A DNA stretch of 64,000 nucleotides from Bacteroidota bacterium. Its GTDB lineage: Bacteria; Bacteroidota; Bacteroidia; Chitinophagales; LD1. The stretch's first letter is position 1. The number at the start of each line of letters is the position of its first letter. This document shows, piece after piece, positions 52,529 to 63,163 of this stretch. The notes below the pieces were generated by a model, which saw only the letters and a program-made list of their open reading frames with translations, did no database searches and was not told the DNA's origin. The position numbers and the translations under genes were made by a program. Where the stretch lies: NCBI GenBank assembly GCA_018267385.1, contig JAFDYN010000007.1, positions 372,001 through 436,000 on the forward strand, read 5' to 3'.

Positions 52529-53824
52529 TTGAAAAGAATAAGCGATCTCGTGGCTGCCTTTGTTCCGGCATCTGCTATGGCAGATGCTGAGCAGGCGCGT
52601 GCACATCGCTTTTTTATCATCTCCTGTTTTATTACTGCTTTTTTTGCATCGATATACTGCCTGATGAGCTGGTACATACATGGCCCGCTCTTTGCAGATG
52701 CCATGGTGGTTTCAGTGATCATCTTTATCACGATGCCGTTCCTTCTACGCAGGGGTATCCCTCTTCATATTCTGGAGAATTTATTTGTACTTGACATAGT
52801 GATAGTAGTCATTCTGCTGATCTACTGGGGTGGTGGCATCCGTATGTCAAACCTTGCTCCCTGGCCACTCGTAGTACCGAGTTTTGCCATGCTGATGCAG
52901 GGTCCGCGCCGAGCACTGAAATGGCTTATCGTGTCCCTGGGCATTATAGTGTGTTTTTCATATTTCACTTTTAGGGGCATTACCTTTCCGGTTAGGTATG
53001 ATATGACCAAGGACCCTTTGTTTAATATGCTTTCACTACTGGGGCTTGTACTGATCGTCACTGCGATCTTTTATAATTCTGAAAAGCAGCGCCGCCGCGC
53101 TCAATATGACCTCAAACAGCAGAATCTGAAACTGGAGGCGATGAATAGTGAAAAGGATAATTTCCTGCGCATAGTGTCTCATGACCTGAAAAGCCCCGCG
53201 CTGATCATTACCGAATTTGCTAAATACATCAATGATCCCGACCTGACAGCAGAAGAACAAAGAGAGTATGTGGAGCATATCTCGGCGTCAGGTGAGCGTA
53301 TGCTGGAGCTGATCCGAAACCTGCTGGATATCAATGTGATAGAATCAGGACGTCTGAGTCTGGATAAAAAAGAGTTTTCACTCAACGCCCTGATCTCAGA
53401 ATATAGCGAGCAAATCAAACTTCTGGCGGCTAATAGTGACATAAATATCCGGCTTCATCTGCCGGAGATAGATATCACTGTACTCTCTGATCGCGCCAGA
53501 GTACTGCAGGTGCTGGACAACTATGTGTCCAATGCGATGAAATATTGTCCTGATGGATGCGTAGTGGATATCCGCCTTCGGGACACTGCCGACTATATAG
53601 AAATATCCGTAGAGGATAATGGCCCAGGAATAGCTAGCAAAGAGTTTGTCTCACTTTTTGAACCATTTCGTACAGCCTCCTCTGTGCCGCGAAAAGGAAC
53701 CCACTCATCAGGCCTGGGCCTGGCAATAGTCAAAAAAATAGCCGATGTCCTGGGCGTATCAGTCGGTGGGCACTCAGAGTTAGGTACAGGATCTTCTTTT
53801 TACATTCGCTTTCCAAAAACTTAA
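52529..53824 (+). CDS. Membrane-bound sensor histidine kinase
   Basis: 431 residues from a TTG start. Six hydrophobic helices in the first 190 residues (IISCFITAFFASIYCLM to LGLVLIVTAIFY), a short linker, HisKA with FLRIVSHDLKSPALIITEF (catalytic His), and HATPase_c with VLDNYVSNAMKYCP, VEDNGPGI and SSGLGLAIVKKIA. No sensory domain in the periplasm; it probably senses in the membrane. No response regulator is adjacent. Chromosomal, outside the island. Confidence 0.9.
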   Translation: MKRISDLVAAFVPASAMADAEQARAHRFFIISCFITAFFASIYCLMSWYIHGPLFADAMVVSVIIFITMPFLLRRGIPLHILENLFVLDIVIVVILLIYWGGGIRMSNLAPWPLVVPSFAMLMQGPRRALKWLIVSLGIIVCFSYFTFRGITFPVRYDMTKDPLFNMLSLLGLVLIVTAIFYNSEKQRRRAQYDLKQQNLKLEAMNSEKDNFLRIVSHDLKSPALIITEFAKYINDPDLTAEEQREYVEHISASGERMLELIRNLLDINVIESGRLSLDKKEFSLNALISEYSEQIKLLAANSDINIRLHLPEIDITVLSDRARVLQVLDNYVSNAMKYCPDGCVVDIRLRDTADYIEISVEDNGPGIASKEFVSLFEPFRTASSVPRKGTHSSGLGLAIVKKIADVLGVSVGGHSELGTGSSFYIRFPKT

Positions 53825-53874
53825 AGCGTGCCGATCTATGCATGCTTATATTTGAATCAGTCAAATATCCTATC

Positions 53875-54705
53875 ATGAGATACATTATCATCCTGGCATT
53901 TCTGACCGTACAGATGCCGCTGTGGGCGCAAACCAAAGTGATGACCTACAACATCCGAAACTCCAATGCTGCAGACGGAGTAAACAAATGGGAAAACCGT
54001 AGAGAATCCTGGATCGCGCTGGTGCGCAAAGTAGATCCCGATATCCTGGGTACGCAAGAAGTCCTCATAGACCAGCTCAACTATATTAAGAAAACGATGA
54101 CAGACTATGCAGAGTATGGTGTAGGCCGCAACGATGGCAAGAAAAAAGGCGAGCACAGCGCGATATTCTATAAGAAAGCAAAATACGACCTGGTAAAGGG
54201 TGGCAACTTCTGGCTGAGTGAGACCCCTGGTGTGCCTGGCAGCAAGAGCTGGGACGCCGCCATCACACGCATCTGCAGCTGGGTAGAGCTGAAAGAAAAA
54301 AGTAGTGGTAAAACGTTTTTCGTTTTCAATACACACTTCGATCACAAGGGCAAGGAGGCCAGAAGAAATAGCGCAGGTCTGATCAGGCACTATATAGACT
54401 CTCTGGCGGGCAGCGACCCTGTGATCGTGACAGGCGACTTCAACCTGGAGCCGAGCGATGCCGGCTATGCCACCATGACGCAAAAAGATGGCTACCGCGT
54501 CCCACTAAATGATACCTGGATGGAAGGCGCCTTAAACTATACAGACTGTGGATTTGAGGTGAGCAATAAAAAGTGTGGGCGCATAGATTACATTTTTGCC
54601 AGCCCGCAATTCAGCAAAAACAGCTATACCGTGCATACGGATAACAATGGCACATACTACCCAAGTGACCACCTGACTGTCAGCGTGATACTGACGGGCC
54701 TGTAA
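53875..54705 (+). CDS. Endonuclease/exonuclease/phosphatase family protein, secreted
   Basis: 276 residues from ATG 53875, where the signal peptide (YIIILAFLTVQMPLWAQ) begins. EEP fold motifs: TYNIRNSNA, LGTQEVLIDQ, NTHFDHKGKEAR, VTGDFNLEP, RIDYIFASP and YPSDHLTVSV. Such proteins in Bacteroidota act as secreted DNases or phosphodiesterases. The catalytic His, Asp and Asn positions are all present. Confidence 0.88.
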   Translation: MRYIIILAFLTVQMPLWAQTKVMTYNIRNSNAADGVNKWENRRESWIALVRKVDPDILGTQEVLIDQLNYIKKTMTDYAEYGVGRNDGKKKGEHSAIFYKKAKYDLVKGGNFWLSETPGVPGSKSWDAAITRICSWVELKEKSSGKTFFVFNTHFDHKGKEARRNSAGLIRHYIDSLAGSDPVIVTGDFNLEPSDAGYATMTQKDGYRVPLNDTWMEGALNYTDCGFEVSNKKCGRIDYIFASPQFSKNSYTVHTDNNGTYYPSDHLTVSVILTGL

Positions 54706-54780
54706 AGTATTATTTATCCTGCACGGCATGCCGCCATCCTTCTTTGCGCTATATTTGCGGCTGGGATAAAACAAGGCATA

Positions 54781-55503
54781 ATGGAGACCGAAGCACTCAA
54801 AGCACAGGTAGAGAAACTCAATGAGGAGCTGACAAGGCTCCGCGATCAGATAGGCATAGAGCACATGCCGGGCCGCCTGGCCCACCTGAGGGATGAGCTG
54901 GCCAATGCAGTCACGCATGGTATCGGCGCCGTATTCTTTATTGTCTCTGTTCCGATATTAGTGGCTTATGCTATGCAGCATAGCACTATGGCCTATGCGT
55001 GTAGTGCCGCTATTTTTGGGTTTACCCTGATAGCCGCGTATCTCTCATCCACGCTATATCACAGTATCCATCATACAGAGACCAAACGTGTAATGCGCAT
55101 ACTGGATCATTCGAGTATCTTCCTTTTGATAGGGGGCAGCTACACTCCCGTTGTCTATCACTATATGCCCATAGGCTTTTCTTTGCCCTTTCTCGGTGCT
55201 ATGTGGACCGTGGTAGCCATCGGATGCATTTTCAAGGTCTTCTACACCGGCCGCTTCAGGCTCGCATCTACTATGATCTATGTGATATTAGGCTTTATGG
55301 TCCTATTTATCCTAAAACCACTCTCACAAGCGATGAGCAATACTGCACTGATGCTGATGGTGGCTGGTGGCCTGTCTTATGCTGTAGGGGTGCCTTTTTA
55401 CATTCTGAGAAGATTAAAGTACAATCATGCCATCTGGCATGTTTTTGTTTTCAGCGGCAGCATTCTACACTATGGAATGGTGCTAAGCGGAGCCGGTAGC
55501 TGA
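54781..55503 (+). CDS. Hemolysin III / PAQR-family membrane protein
   Basis: 240 residues. N-terminal coiled coil (ALKAQVEKLNEELTRLRDQ) then seven TM helices. PAQR metal motifs: SSTLYHSIHHTE, LDHSSIFLLIGGSYTP, and HVFVFSGSILHYGMV near the end. The His, Asp and Ser residues are the zinc site of the family. Role in lipid remodelling or ceramidase-like activity is debated for bacterial members. Confidence 0.88.
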   Translation: METEALKAQVEKLNEELTRLRDQIGIEHMPGRLAHLRDELANAVTHGIGAVFFIVSVPILVAYAMQHSTMAYACSAAIFGFTLIAAYLSSTLYHSIHHTETKRVMRILDHSSIFLLIGGSYTPVVYHYMPIGFSLPFLGAMWTVVAIGCIFKVFYTGRFRLASTMIYVILGFMVLFILKPLSQAMSNTALMLMVAGGLSYAVGVPFYILRRLKYNHAIWHVFVFSGSILHYGMVLSGAGS

Positions 55504-56520
55504 TCAGGCCCATACCTGTGTGCCTTCGCTACAGTTAGTACAAATATCTATCTCCGCGCGGCCCTTGAGTATCCTGCTGCGAAAGGAGCGGTACAGATCA
55601 CTTTCCCATATTTCATGAAATGATTTCGTATTGAGATCGCCTAGCTGATATTGCGCATCTTTGTCAAAGCAACAAGGCACTATGCGCCCGTCCCAGGTGA
55701 TGACGCAGGAGTGCCAGAGCTTCCAGCAGTGGTTCAGCAGTTCATTCTTGATACGGTAGGTGCCATCCGGTTTTTGCGCATAGCGGGAGTAGCGGTCCAA
55801 AGTCGGTATGAGGTCATTGCCATGCTGATAGTCATAGACCTGTGCTGTTTTGAGTTTTACCTCATCCACTCCTATCTCCTTTGCGAGCCGCATTACATCA
55901 TCTATCTGATGCTCATTGGGCCGGACCACCAGATATTGAAAGATAATATGCGGTGTACGCGATCCTGCGTCATTCCTTGCCTTGACCAGGTTTTTAGTCC
56001 CTTCTATCACTTTAGCTAAAGAGCCGCCTACCCGGTATTGCTCGTAGGTATCCTGTGTAGTGCCGTCTATAGAGATCAAAATCCTATCCAGGCCCGATGC
56101 TACTGTCTCTTTTGCTTTGCGCTCTGTGAGGAAATGCGCATTTGTAGACGTAACGGTATAAATTTTCCTGTCTGCTGCATACCGTACCAGATCCAGAAAT
56201 CGAGGGTGCAGATAGGGTTCTCCCTGAAAATAAAAATAGAGATACAATAGCTGGCCACCTATCTCATCTACCATACGCCGGTAGAAGTCATACTCCATAT
56301 TTCCGGTAGGACGGGTGAAGCTCTTCAAGCCGCTCGGACACTCAGGGCAGCCCAGATTGCAGGTAGTAGTAGGCTCGATAGAAACATTGAAAGGTACTCC
56401 CCACTGTATAGGCCGCCGCGTCCACCGTGAGAGGTAAAAGGACGACAATACCGCAGCAGCATTCACCGCTTTGCGGGGATTGACCTTAGATAAAAAATTG
56501 ATAGAGTCCCTAAATTGCAA
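55504..56520 (-). CDS. Radical SAM/SPASM protein
   Basis: 338 residues. Cluster motif CNLGCPEC (CxxxCxxC; about residues 53-60), GGQLLYLYFYFQGEPYLHPRF, ITWDGRIVPCCFDKDAQYQLGDL as the SPASM region, and CTNC near the C-terminus. It uses SAM to make radical modifications, of peptide or small-molecule substrates unknown here. It shares a convergent stop region with the PAQR gene. Confidence 0.9.
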   Translation of the reverse strand: MQFRDSINFLSKVNPRKAVNAAAVLSSFYLSRWTRRPIQWGVPFNVSIEPTTTCNLGCPECPSGLKSFTRPTGNMEYDFYRRMVDEIGGQLLYLYFYFQGEPYLHPRFLDLVRYAADRKIYTVTSTNAHFLTERKAKETVASGLDRILISIDGTTQDTYEQYRVGGSLAKVIEGTKNLVKARNDAGSRTPHIIFQYLVVRPNEHQIDDVMRLAKEIGVDEVKLKTAQVYDYQHGNDLIPTLDRYSRYAQKPDGTYRIKNELLNHCWKLWHSCVITWDGRIVPCCFDKDAQYQLGDLNTKSFHEIWESDLYRSFRSRILKGRAEIDICTNCSEGTQVWA

Positions 56521-56551
56521 GTAGCTGTATTACGCCTGACAAGTTAAGGCA

Positions 56552-57799
56552 TTACTCATACATGTCATAAGCTACAGGTTCCTTTTTGAGGATAGCGGCT
56601 ATCTTGAATGAAGTAGACAGGAAAATGATCTTGGGGTTAGTATTGCGTTCTACATAGTAGTGCACCTTATTGATCAGGTTAGTCAGATTTTCCGTCACAT
56701 CAGGATCCAGGAGCGTAGCGAGTTTTTTGGCAAACTCCAGCTCAGATCCTTCCAGTTTGTCTGACTCCAGGCCTAGCGCCAGCAGATTGCTCTCCCGTAG
56801 AAACCAGAGGAAATACTTCAGAAATATCTTTTGATTTTCCCTTCCTATCTTGGCTATCTCATCTACGAATGCCATCAGCTTCAGAGAGGGTTCTGACGCC
56901 TGGGCCCCTCTGATGCGGAGGCAGACAGATAGCCACTCACGGAGCTGGGTATCATTCTGATGCTCTGCCCCATTTGCATATTCTACCGCTGCATTGAGAT
57001 TGCCATCAGAGATACGGGCTATGCGCAGCGCCGTACGCTCATCCATCTCAAACTGCGTGCGCAGATAGCCCGCCAGGTCCATATCTTCTATCGGCGGCAG
57101 CTTCACTATCTGCGTGCGGGAGATGATCGTATTCAGGATCAGCTCTATATTCTCCACTACCAAAATGAATACAGTATCTGCCGGTGGCTCCTCTATGATC
57201 TTAAGGAGCGTATTGCCCGCCTCGCGCAGGTACTCTGCCATCCAGATGATCTGCACTTTATACTTTGATTCAAATGTCTTGAGGTTCATCCCTTTGATGA
57301 TCTCATGGCACTCATTCACCGTGATATTGCCTTGCTTGTTTTCCTCCGTGATCTGCCGCAGCCATTCATTGGCATTCATATACGGATTTTCCGCCAGGGC
57401 TTTGCGCCAGTCTGTGATATAGTCTGCACTCACAGGTGGGCCGCTCTTATTTTTGCCAGTCACGACAGGATAGGTATAATGGATATCCGGGTGGATGAAT
57501 TTCTGTGCCTTCTGGCAGGCCGGGCATTCACCACAGGCATCTGACAGGGGCTCCGTATTCTGCTGAACTGGTTCTGCCTCCCCAAACATAGATGGCGCAG
57601 CAAACAGTCCCGCATCTTCTTCTTTCCTACCTGAGCGGCGCTCACAGACCAGATTTTGCGCCACAGCCAGAGCCAGTGGCAGGCCTCCCGCGCCCTCTGG
57701 CCCGAGTATCATCATAGCATGGGGCAGCTTGCCCGTAGAGAGCAGCTCAGACAGTTTATCCTTGACCGGCTGGTGGCCTATGACATCGGCGAGTTTCAC
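56552..57799 (-). CDS. holB: DNA polymerase III subunit delta'
   Basis: 415 residues. ATPase core of clamp-loader type: VIGHQPVKDKLSELLSTGKL, PHAMMILGPEGAGGLPLALA (degenerate P-loop as in delta'), Zn finger CGECPAC, SKYKVQIIWMAEYLREAGNTLLKIIEEPP, SRTQIVKLPP. The C-terminal domain is the collar region. Part of the replication clamp loader. Long insertions at residues 60-100 are unusual but not disruptive. Confidence 0.9.
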   Translation of the reverse strand: MKLADVIGHQPVKDKLSELLSTGKLPHAMMILGPEGAGGLPLALAVAQNLVCERRSGRKEEDAGLFAAPSMFGEAEPVQQNTEPLSDACGECPACQKAQKFIHPDIHYTYPVVTGKNKSGPPVSADYITDWRKALAENPYMNANEWLRQITEENKQGNITVNECHEIIKGMNLKTFESKYKVQIIWMAEYLREAGNTLLKIIEEPPADTVFILVVENIELILNTIISRTQIVKLPPIEDMDLAGYLRTQFEMDERTALRIARISDGNLNAAVEYANGAEHQNDTQLREWLSVCLRIRGAQASEPSLKLMAFVDEIAKIGRENQKIFLKYFLWFLRESNLLALGLESDKLEGSELEFAKKLATLLDPDVTENLTNLINKVHYYVERNTNPKIIFLSTSFKIAAILKKEPVAYDMYE

Positions 57800-57913
57800 A
57801 GCCGCGAAACTGCCAAAAATTATCCAAAACCATCTTCAGGGTTTTCCACCCTTATCCGACCACTCAAAACATTTGCCTGCGCGACCCTGTACATTGATAT
57901 ATTTGCCAGCGGT

Positions 57914-58777
57914 ATGAGAGTCAGTAAGGGTGTTATTTATATGCTGATGGCCACGTTCTTTTTTGCGCTGATGAATGTCTGCGTGAAACAGATCAGTCAT
58001 ATCCCGCCCATGGAGACTGTCTTCTTCCGATGCTTTATCTCCATGCTGTGTTGCTTCGCTATTATCTTTTATGATAAACTGGACTGGCGCGGTAGTGACC
58101 GCTGGCGCCTGATAGCGCGCGGAGTAGCGGGTACGACTGCCGTTTATACTTTTTTTGTCACTTTGCAGAAACTCCCCCTCGCACCAGCAGTGACCATCCA
58201 GTACACCTCTCCGATCTTCACTACACTGATAGCGGTATTTGTGCTGAAAGAAAGTATGCGGCCTATACAGTATTTGTTTTTCATCATGTCTTTTGCGGGT
58301 GTTGTATTGATCAAGGGATTTGATGGCCGTATCAGTGTCGGCTATCTGATGCTGGGGCTTTTCTCGGCGCTATCGTCAGCAGTAGCGTACAACCTGGTGC
58401 GCTCGCTGAAGGAAAAGGAACATCCCATCGTGGTGGTATTGCACTTTCAGATAGTGGGGACACTTATAGGACTGGCCGGGTGCTTATTTGAATGGAAAAT
58501 GCCTCAAGGCATGGATTGGTTTTATCTCATAGCCACGGGCCTGCTCACCCAGCTGGGCCAGACCAATCTGACCAAGGCGCTTCAGACCGAGCGCGTAGCC
58601 ATCACCTCCAGTCTCAACTATCTGGGCATCCTGTATGCCATCATCTTCGGCATCATTTTTTTTAGTGAATCCTATACGGTGACCATCGTGACTGGTATCC
58701 TGCTCGTAGTAGCCGGAGTGGTTTTGAACATTATCTTTGGCAAAAAACAGGAGATACCGCCGGCACTGGATGAATAA
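57914..58777 (+). CDS. EamA-family transporter
   Basis: 287 residues from ATG 57914, where the first membrane helix begins (VIYMLMATFFFALMNVCVKQ). Ten TM helices in two EamA repeats, with KLPLAPAVTIQYTSPIFTTL and LTQLGQTNLTKALQTERVAI. Substrate unknown; the family exports metabolites. It diverges from holB, and its stop overlaps the next gene start by eight bases. Confidence 0.88.
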   Translation: MRVSKGVIYMLMATFFFALMNVCVKQISHIPPMETVFFRCFISMLCCFAIIFYDKLDWRGSDRWRLIARGVAGTTAVYTFFVTLQKLPLAPAVTIQYTSPIFTTLIAVFVLKESMRPIQYLFFIMSFAGVVLIKGFDGRISVGYLMLGLFSALSSAVAYNLVRSLKEKEHPIVVVLHFQIVGTLIGLAGCLFEWKMPQGMDWFYLIATGLLTQLGQTNLTKALQTERVAITSSLNYLGILYAIIFGIIFFSESYTVTIVTGILLVVAGVVLNIIFGKKQEIPPALDE

Positions 58778-60137
58778 ATACCCTGCAGCTTTTACAGACC
58801 GTATGCGCGCTCACTTTGGTGCGGACTACGAGGCGTTTATCGCCGCGCTGGATGAGCCGCCAGTCACCTCCGTACGGACACACCTGAGCAAATTTCACCT
58901 AGAAGCAACAACGCTGCCTCTAGGTGATCGGATCCCGTGGTCTGCTTATGGATTCTATCTGTCATCAAGGCCCTCATTTACATTCGATCCGTCTTTTCAT
59001 GCCGGGGCATACTATGTGCAGGAGAGCTCGAGTATGTTTCTGGAGCAGGCGCTGAAGGCTACCGGTATACTCGACAACTCTATCCGTGTACTGGATATGT
59101 GCGCTGCGCCCGGCGGTAAAAGCACTCATATACTTTCGCTAATAAATCAGGAGAGCGTCCTGGTCAGCAATGAGGTCATAGCGGGCCGCAACCGCATCCT
59201 GCGTCAAAACCTTGCCCGGTGGGGTCACGCAAACTCCATAGTCACCCAAAATAAGGCAGAGGATTTTGCCGGACTGGGAGAGACCTTTGACATCATAGTC
59301 GTGGATGCCCCCTGCAGCGGAGAGGGTTTATTTCGCAAGGATAAGGCTGCAATAGGTCAATGGAGCGAAGCCAATGTAACCATGTGTGCGGAGCGCCAGG
59401 AAAATATCCTGCAACATATCATCCAATGCCTCAAACCCGGGGGCTACCTGGTCTACAGCACCTGTACATATGAGGATGTCGAAAATCTGGCACAGGTCCG
59501 TAGGTTGGTGAATGATGGTGGTTTTGATAGCATAGCCATACCCAATGCGGGAAGTTTTCAGCCGCAGCTAACAATCGTTAGTACTGGTGGATGTTTAGGT
59601 TACTCTTTTTATCCTCACCGGACCAGCGGCGAAGGCTTTTTCCTGAGTTTGCTTCGCAAAAAAGGGGAATGGCAGGAGACTATCACGCCACCTGCCAGGA
59701 TAGCTGATAAAACGATACAGGATATCAGGCCGCAGCTTGATAATTTTATTTCGGCACCGGAACATTTTTTGGCCATCAAGCACCAAAATATTTACAACAT
59801 CCTTCCGGCCAGGTTCTGGCAAGCGTACCGAAGCCTATCCGGACTCTACATACGCAATGCAGGTATCTGCACGGGCGAAGTCAAAGGCAAAGACCTGATA
59901 CCTGCCCATGAGCTAAGCCTCGCTCTGGATATGAGGCCGGACTTCCCCTCTATAGATATAGATCATCCCGGTGCCATAGCATTTCTCAAAGGGGAGACTG
60001 TATCTGTAATTACAGACCATAAGGGATGGGTAGCAATACGTCACAATGGCTTGAACCTTGGCTTTGCCAAAGCGCTGCCTAACCGGATCAACAGCTATTT
60101 CCCCAAAGAATGGCGCATCCTGAAATCGCAGCCTTAA
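58770..60137 (+). CDS. rsmF: RsmB/RsmF-type rRNA cytosine-5 methyltransferase
   Basis: 455 residues from ATG 58770. PUA-like and NOL1/NOP2/sun core: YVQESSSMFLEQAL, SAM motif LDMCAAPGGKST, VVDAPCSGEGLFRKD (catalytic Cys motif), and YSTCTYEDVENLAQV with the second Cys. The C-terminal extension (about 300-455) is RsmF-like with RxPxxS-type strands. Methylates cytosine in 16S rRNA. It overlaps the EamA stop. Confidence 0.85.
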   Translation: MNKYPAAFTDRMRAHFGADYEAFIAALDEPPVTSVRTHLSKFHLEATTLPLGDRIPWSAYGFYLSSRPSFTFDPSFHAGAYYVQESSSMFLEQALKATGILDNSIRVLDMCAAPGGKSTHILSLINQESVLVSNEVIAGRNRILRQNLARWGHANSIVTQNKAEDFAGLGETFDIIVVDAPCSGEGLFRKDKAAIGQWSEANVTMCAERQENILQHIIQCLKPGGYLVYSTCTYEDVENLAQVRRLVNDGGFDSIAIPNAGSFQPQLTIVSTGGCLGYSFYPHRTSGEGFFLSLLRKKGEWQETITPPARIADKTIQDIRPQLDNFISAPEHFLAIKHQNIYNILPARFWQAYRSLSGLYIRNAGICTGEVKGKDLIPAHELSLALDMRPDFPSIDIDHPGAIAFLKGETVSVITDHKGWVAIRHNGLNLGFAKALPNRINSYFPKEWRILKSQP

Positions 60138-60191
60138 AATGCTCAATTTTCATTGATAGCAGTTACTATCTTTAGCGCACAAACTGTCCGG

Positions 60192-61358
60192 ATGAAAAAA
60201 ATAATGCTCCTGGGCTCAGGCGAGCTGGGTCGGGAATTTGTAATAGCTGCCAAACGCCTCGGCGAATACGTAATAGCAGTAGACTCTTATAACGATGCTC
60301 CGGCCCAGCAAGTAGCGGACGAAAGGGAGATGATCAATATGCTGGATGGAGCGGAGCTGGACCGCATAGTGGCAAAACATAAACCGGATATCATAGTCCC
60401 TGAGATAGAAGCCATACGTACAGAGCGTTTTTATGACTACGAGGCGCAGGGGATACAAGTGGTGCCTTCGGCCAAGGCGGCCAACTTTACTATGAACCGC
60501 AAGGCTATACGCGACCTGGCAGCCAAAGACCTGGGCCTGCGGACGGCAGATTACAGGTACGCTACTTCATTAGAGGAGTTGGAAAGAGCTGTAGCTGAGG
60601 TGGGCATCCCATGTGTAGTGAAACCTCTCATGTCTTCCTCCGGCAAGGGTCAGTCTACGATAAAGTCTGAGGGCGAGATATCTAAGGCATGGGACTATTC
60701 GCAGTCGGGGAAACGTGGTGATATAGCGGAGGTAATAGTAGAAGCCTTTGTAAATTTTGATTTTGAGATCACGCTACTGACAGTCACTCAGAAAAATGGC
60801 CCAACACTCTTTTGCCCACCTATAGGCCACCGTCAGGAGCGTGGAGACTACCAGGAGAGCTGGCAGCCGTGTGCGATCAGCGATGATCGCCTGCATGAAG
60901 CGCAGCAAATGGCAGCACAAGTCACGGCAGCGCTGACCGGTCAAGGTATCTGGGGAGTAGAGTTTTTTATAGCCAGTGACGGAGTGTATTTCTCAGAACT
61001 GTCGCCGCGGCCGCATGACACCGGTATGGTGACTCTGGCGGGGACGCAAAATCTCTCCGAGTTTGAGCTGCATGCCCGTGCGGTACTGGGATTACCTATC
61101 CCGTCTATCACGCTGGAGCGCTGTGGGGCCAGTGCTGTGATACTGGCGTCCGGCGAAGGCGGTAGACCTCGATTTACGGGCATTGACCGGGTTTTGGCTA
61201 CAGATAAAACAGATATCCGTATATTCGGTAAGCCTGCCACGCGTCCCTATAGGCGCATGGGTGTAGTACTGGCCTATGACCGGCCCGGTAGTGATGTAGA
61301 TGCGGTGAAGCAAAAGGCTATAGACCTGGCTCGACTAATAACCGTGCATATATCATGA
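60192..61358 (+). CDS. purT: Formate-dependent phosphoribosylglycinamide formyltransferase
   Basis: 388 residues from ATG 60192. ATP-grasp enzyme of purine synthesis: [87 protein letters not shown], and [13 protein letters not shown]. Converts GAR, formate and ATP to FGAR. The next gene starts inside its stop codon (ATGA). Confidence 0.95.
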   Translation: MKKIMLLGSGELGREFVIAAKRLGEYVIAVDSYNDAPAQQVADEREMINMLDGAELDRIVAKHKPDIIVPEIEAIRTERFYDYEAQGIQVVPSAKAANFTMNRKAIRDLAAKDLGLRTADYRYATSLEELERAVAEVGIPCVVKPLMSSSGKGQSTIKSEGEISKAWDYSQSGKRGDIAEVIVEAFVNFDFEITLLTVTQKNGPTLFCPPIGHRQERGDYQESWQPCAISDDRLHEAQQMAAQVTAALTGQGIWGVEFFIASDGVYFSELSPRPHDTGMVTLAGTQNLSEFELHARAVLGLPIPSITLERCGASAVILASGEGGRPRFTGIDRVLATDKTDIRIFGKPATRPYRRMGVVLAYDRPGSDVDAVKQKAIDLARLITVHIS

Positions 61359-61948
61359 TAAAACACCGTCTTATACTTGTCTTTATCCTTGCCAGTCTGT
61401 GCTGCTCCAGTGCTCTATCTGGCCAGAAACTGCGCTATGAAGTCACTCTCTTCGGAAAAAAGATAGGCGAGACTACCATCGAAGCCAGAGACTCTGCAGG
61501 GGGCAAATATTACAAACTGCGCAGCTCTACTCAGGTCAAAATGCTTTTCATGGACAAAAGATCGTCTATGTCTACAGATGTTCTTTTCAGCAAGGATGGC
61601 ATCATGTCTACATCTATCTTTAAAAACATCAAAGAAGACGGCATCATACTGACACAGGCCATATGGGATAATGGAAAGCTGATCGTAGAGAAAAATGGAG
61701 AAAAAAGCTGTGTGCCGGGACCGGTAAAGTATTCCTCTCTGCTCATGTATTTCGCAGAGCCAGCTAATATCCAGAAGGTCTTTTCTGAGAGAATGGGGAA
61801 ATTCTTTGATCTGGTCAAAGAAGCAGAAGGTAAATATTCGGCAGAGATGGATAATAGCTCTGCTATTTATACCTACAGCAGAGGCAGGCTCAGTGAGCTG
61901 GAGATCAAAAGCTCACTCGGGTCTATCTTTGTCAGGCTGGTAAATTGA
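61355..61948 (+). CDS. Exported DUF6134/DUF3108-like protein
   Basis: 197 residues. Signal peptide ([19 protein letters not shown]), then a beta-rich domain starting [20 protein letters not shown], typical of the DUF6134/DUF3108 group, with [17 protein letters not shown] and a repeated strand pattern. No catalytic motif. Probably periplasmic. ATGA-coupled to purT. Confidence 0.75.
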   Translation: MIKHRLILVFILASLCCSSALSGQKLRYEVTLFGKKIGETTIEARDSAGGKYYKLRSSTQVKMLFMDKRSSMSTDVLFSKDGIMSTSIFKNIKEDGIILTQAIWDNGKLIVEKNGEKSCVPGPVKYSSLLMYFAEPANIQKVFSERMGKFFDLVKEAEGKYSAEMDNSSAIYTYSRGRLSELEIKSSLGSIFVRLVN

Positions 61949-61951
61949 TCG

Positions 61952-63094
61952 TTATTGCTTTAGTATTTTTACTGTACGCACTTGCCCGCTGATATCTATG
62001 GTCTGCACTATGTAGATGCGGCTAGATAAAGCGGAAAGATCCAAGGTACGATCAGTAGTCCAATCACCTATCATCTGACCGTATATATCTGAAAGGCATA
62101 CTTTCTGGCCCGGCTGGAGATCCATATGCAGTACATTGTCAGCCGGATTGGGATATACCTTGAGGTTTTGACCTTCCAGGTTTACTATCCCGGTAGGTGC
62201 CGTGCAGGTTCGCTGCTTTACGCTTCCTGCATCAGCTGTGTATACACTATCAAAAGTAGCCTGAGCAGGAGTGTTTCCATTCAGGTAAAAATCCAGATAA
62301 GGATATAAATAGCTAAGTACTGTACTGATCTGTGCCGATTGGGACAGCGGCGGATTGGCGCAGCCGGAAAAGGTCTCGCCAATACCGCATTGTGCATTGC
62401 TTAGGCCAAAATTGCAATGCGAAGCACCGGTGATCTCTATCAGCCATTTGCAGGCGGCGGTCGTAGCATTGTAGGTAGGTAGCTGATTGGTACTATAGGG
62501 AGCTATGCAATCATATGATCCGGCAAAGCTCAGATAGGGTTTTGTCAGATACTGGGCCGCAGTGATGGAGGACGGATTGGTGGTCGCTTCTGCTAATGTA
62601 AAGTAACAGGTAGCACTGTCCCCGTACTGGGCAGAGAGCACTGTAGCTCCCCCACCCATGGAGTGGCCGGCTATAGCGCCACGGGGCACGATATGCCCCA
62701 TAAACTGTGAGGAACCATTACTACCCTCTGCTATCAAGGTCTGGTAAATGAAGAGCAGGTCTTTGGCAAAATCTGCATGGCTGGGAGAGAAGCTATTCTC
62801 CGTATTGGCAAAGGCTACAATGTAACCGCGCTCCACGAGCGAATCAGCAAATGGATAATACGCAGATGCCGTCATCTGAAAGCCATGTCCAAATACGACA
62901 AAGGGGAAAGTACCAGGTGCCACTCCCACACCATTACCTGCCGAAACGCCGGGATAATGTATTTCCACAGGCACGGAGCGATTGCTTCTGGCGGGATCAG
63001 TATATGTGGTGGTGAGCGTGCCTACAGGATACGGCTGCGCTATCAGTCCGCAGAAGATAAGGGAAAAAATGACGAGGGTAGAGAGCTTATTCAT
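61952..63094 (-). CDS. T9SS-secreted alpha/beta hydrolase
   Basis: 380 residues. Signal peptide to about residue 19, alpha/beta-hydrolase core with FVVFGHGFQM, nucleophile in AGHSMGGGATVL, and an Asp/His-containing C-terminal core (LIEITGASHCNFG). The C-terminal 75 residues are a T9SS type A sorting domain (LKVYPNPADNVLHMDLQPG). Resembles chlorophyllase/PETase-like secreted hydrolases. Substrate unknown. Convergent with the previous gene, stops three bases apart. Confidence 0.88.
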   Translation of the reverse strand: MNKLSTLVIFSLIFCGLIAQPYPVGTLTTTYTDPARSNRSVPVEIHYPGVSAGNGVGVAPGTFPFVVFGHGFQMTASAYYPFADSLVERGYIVAFANTENSFSPSHADFAKDLLFIYQTLIAEGSNGSSQFMGHIVPRGAIAGHSMGGGATVLSAQYGDSATCYFTLAEATTNPSSITAAQYLTKPYLSFAGSYDCIAPYSTNQLPTYNATTAACKWLIEITGASHCNFGLSNAQCGIGETFSGCANPPLSQSAQISTVLSYLYPYLDFYLNGNTPAQATFDSVYTADAGSVKQRTCTAPTGIVNLEGQNLKVYPNPADNVLHMDLQPGQKVCLSDIYGQMIGDWTTDRTLDLSALSSRIYIVQTIDISGQVRTVKILKQ

Positions 63095-63163
63095 AAAGCA
63101 GTTTTGGTATTATAAATATATCAAACAGCCTCTTAAATAAGAAGTTCTGCCGGCAGGCTGCAA

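Noticed and set aside
53857..54483. 208-codon minus frame opposite the EEP-family gene
   Set aside because: Plus-strand gene has all EEP motifs; the minus frame is its shadow.
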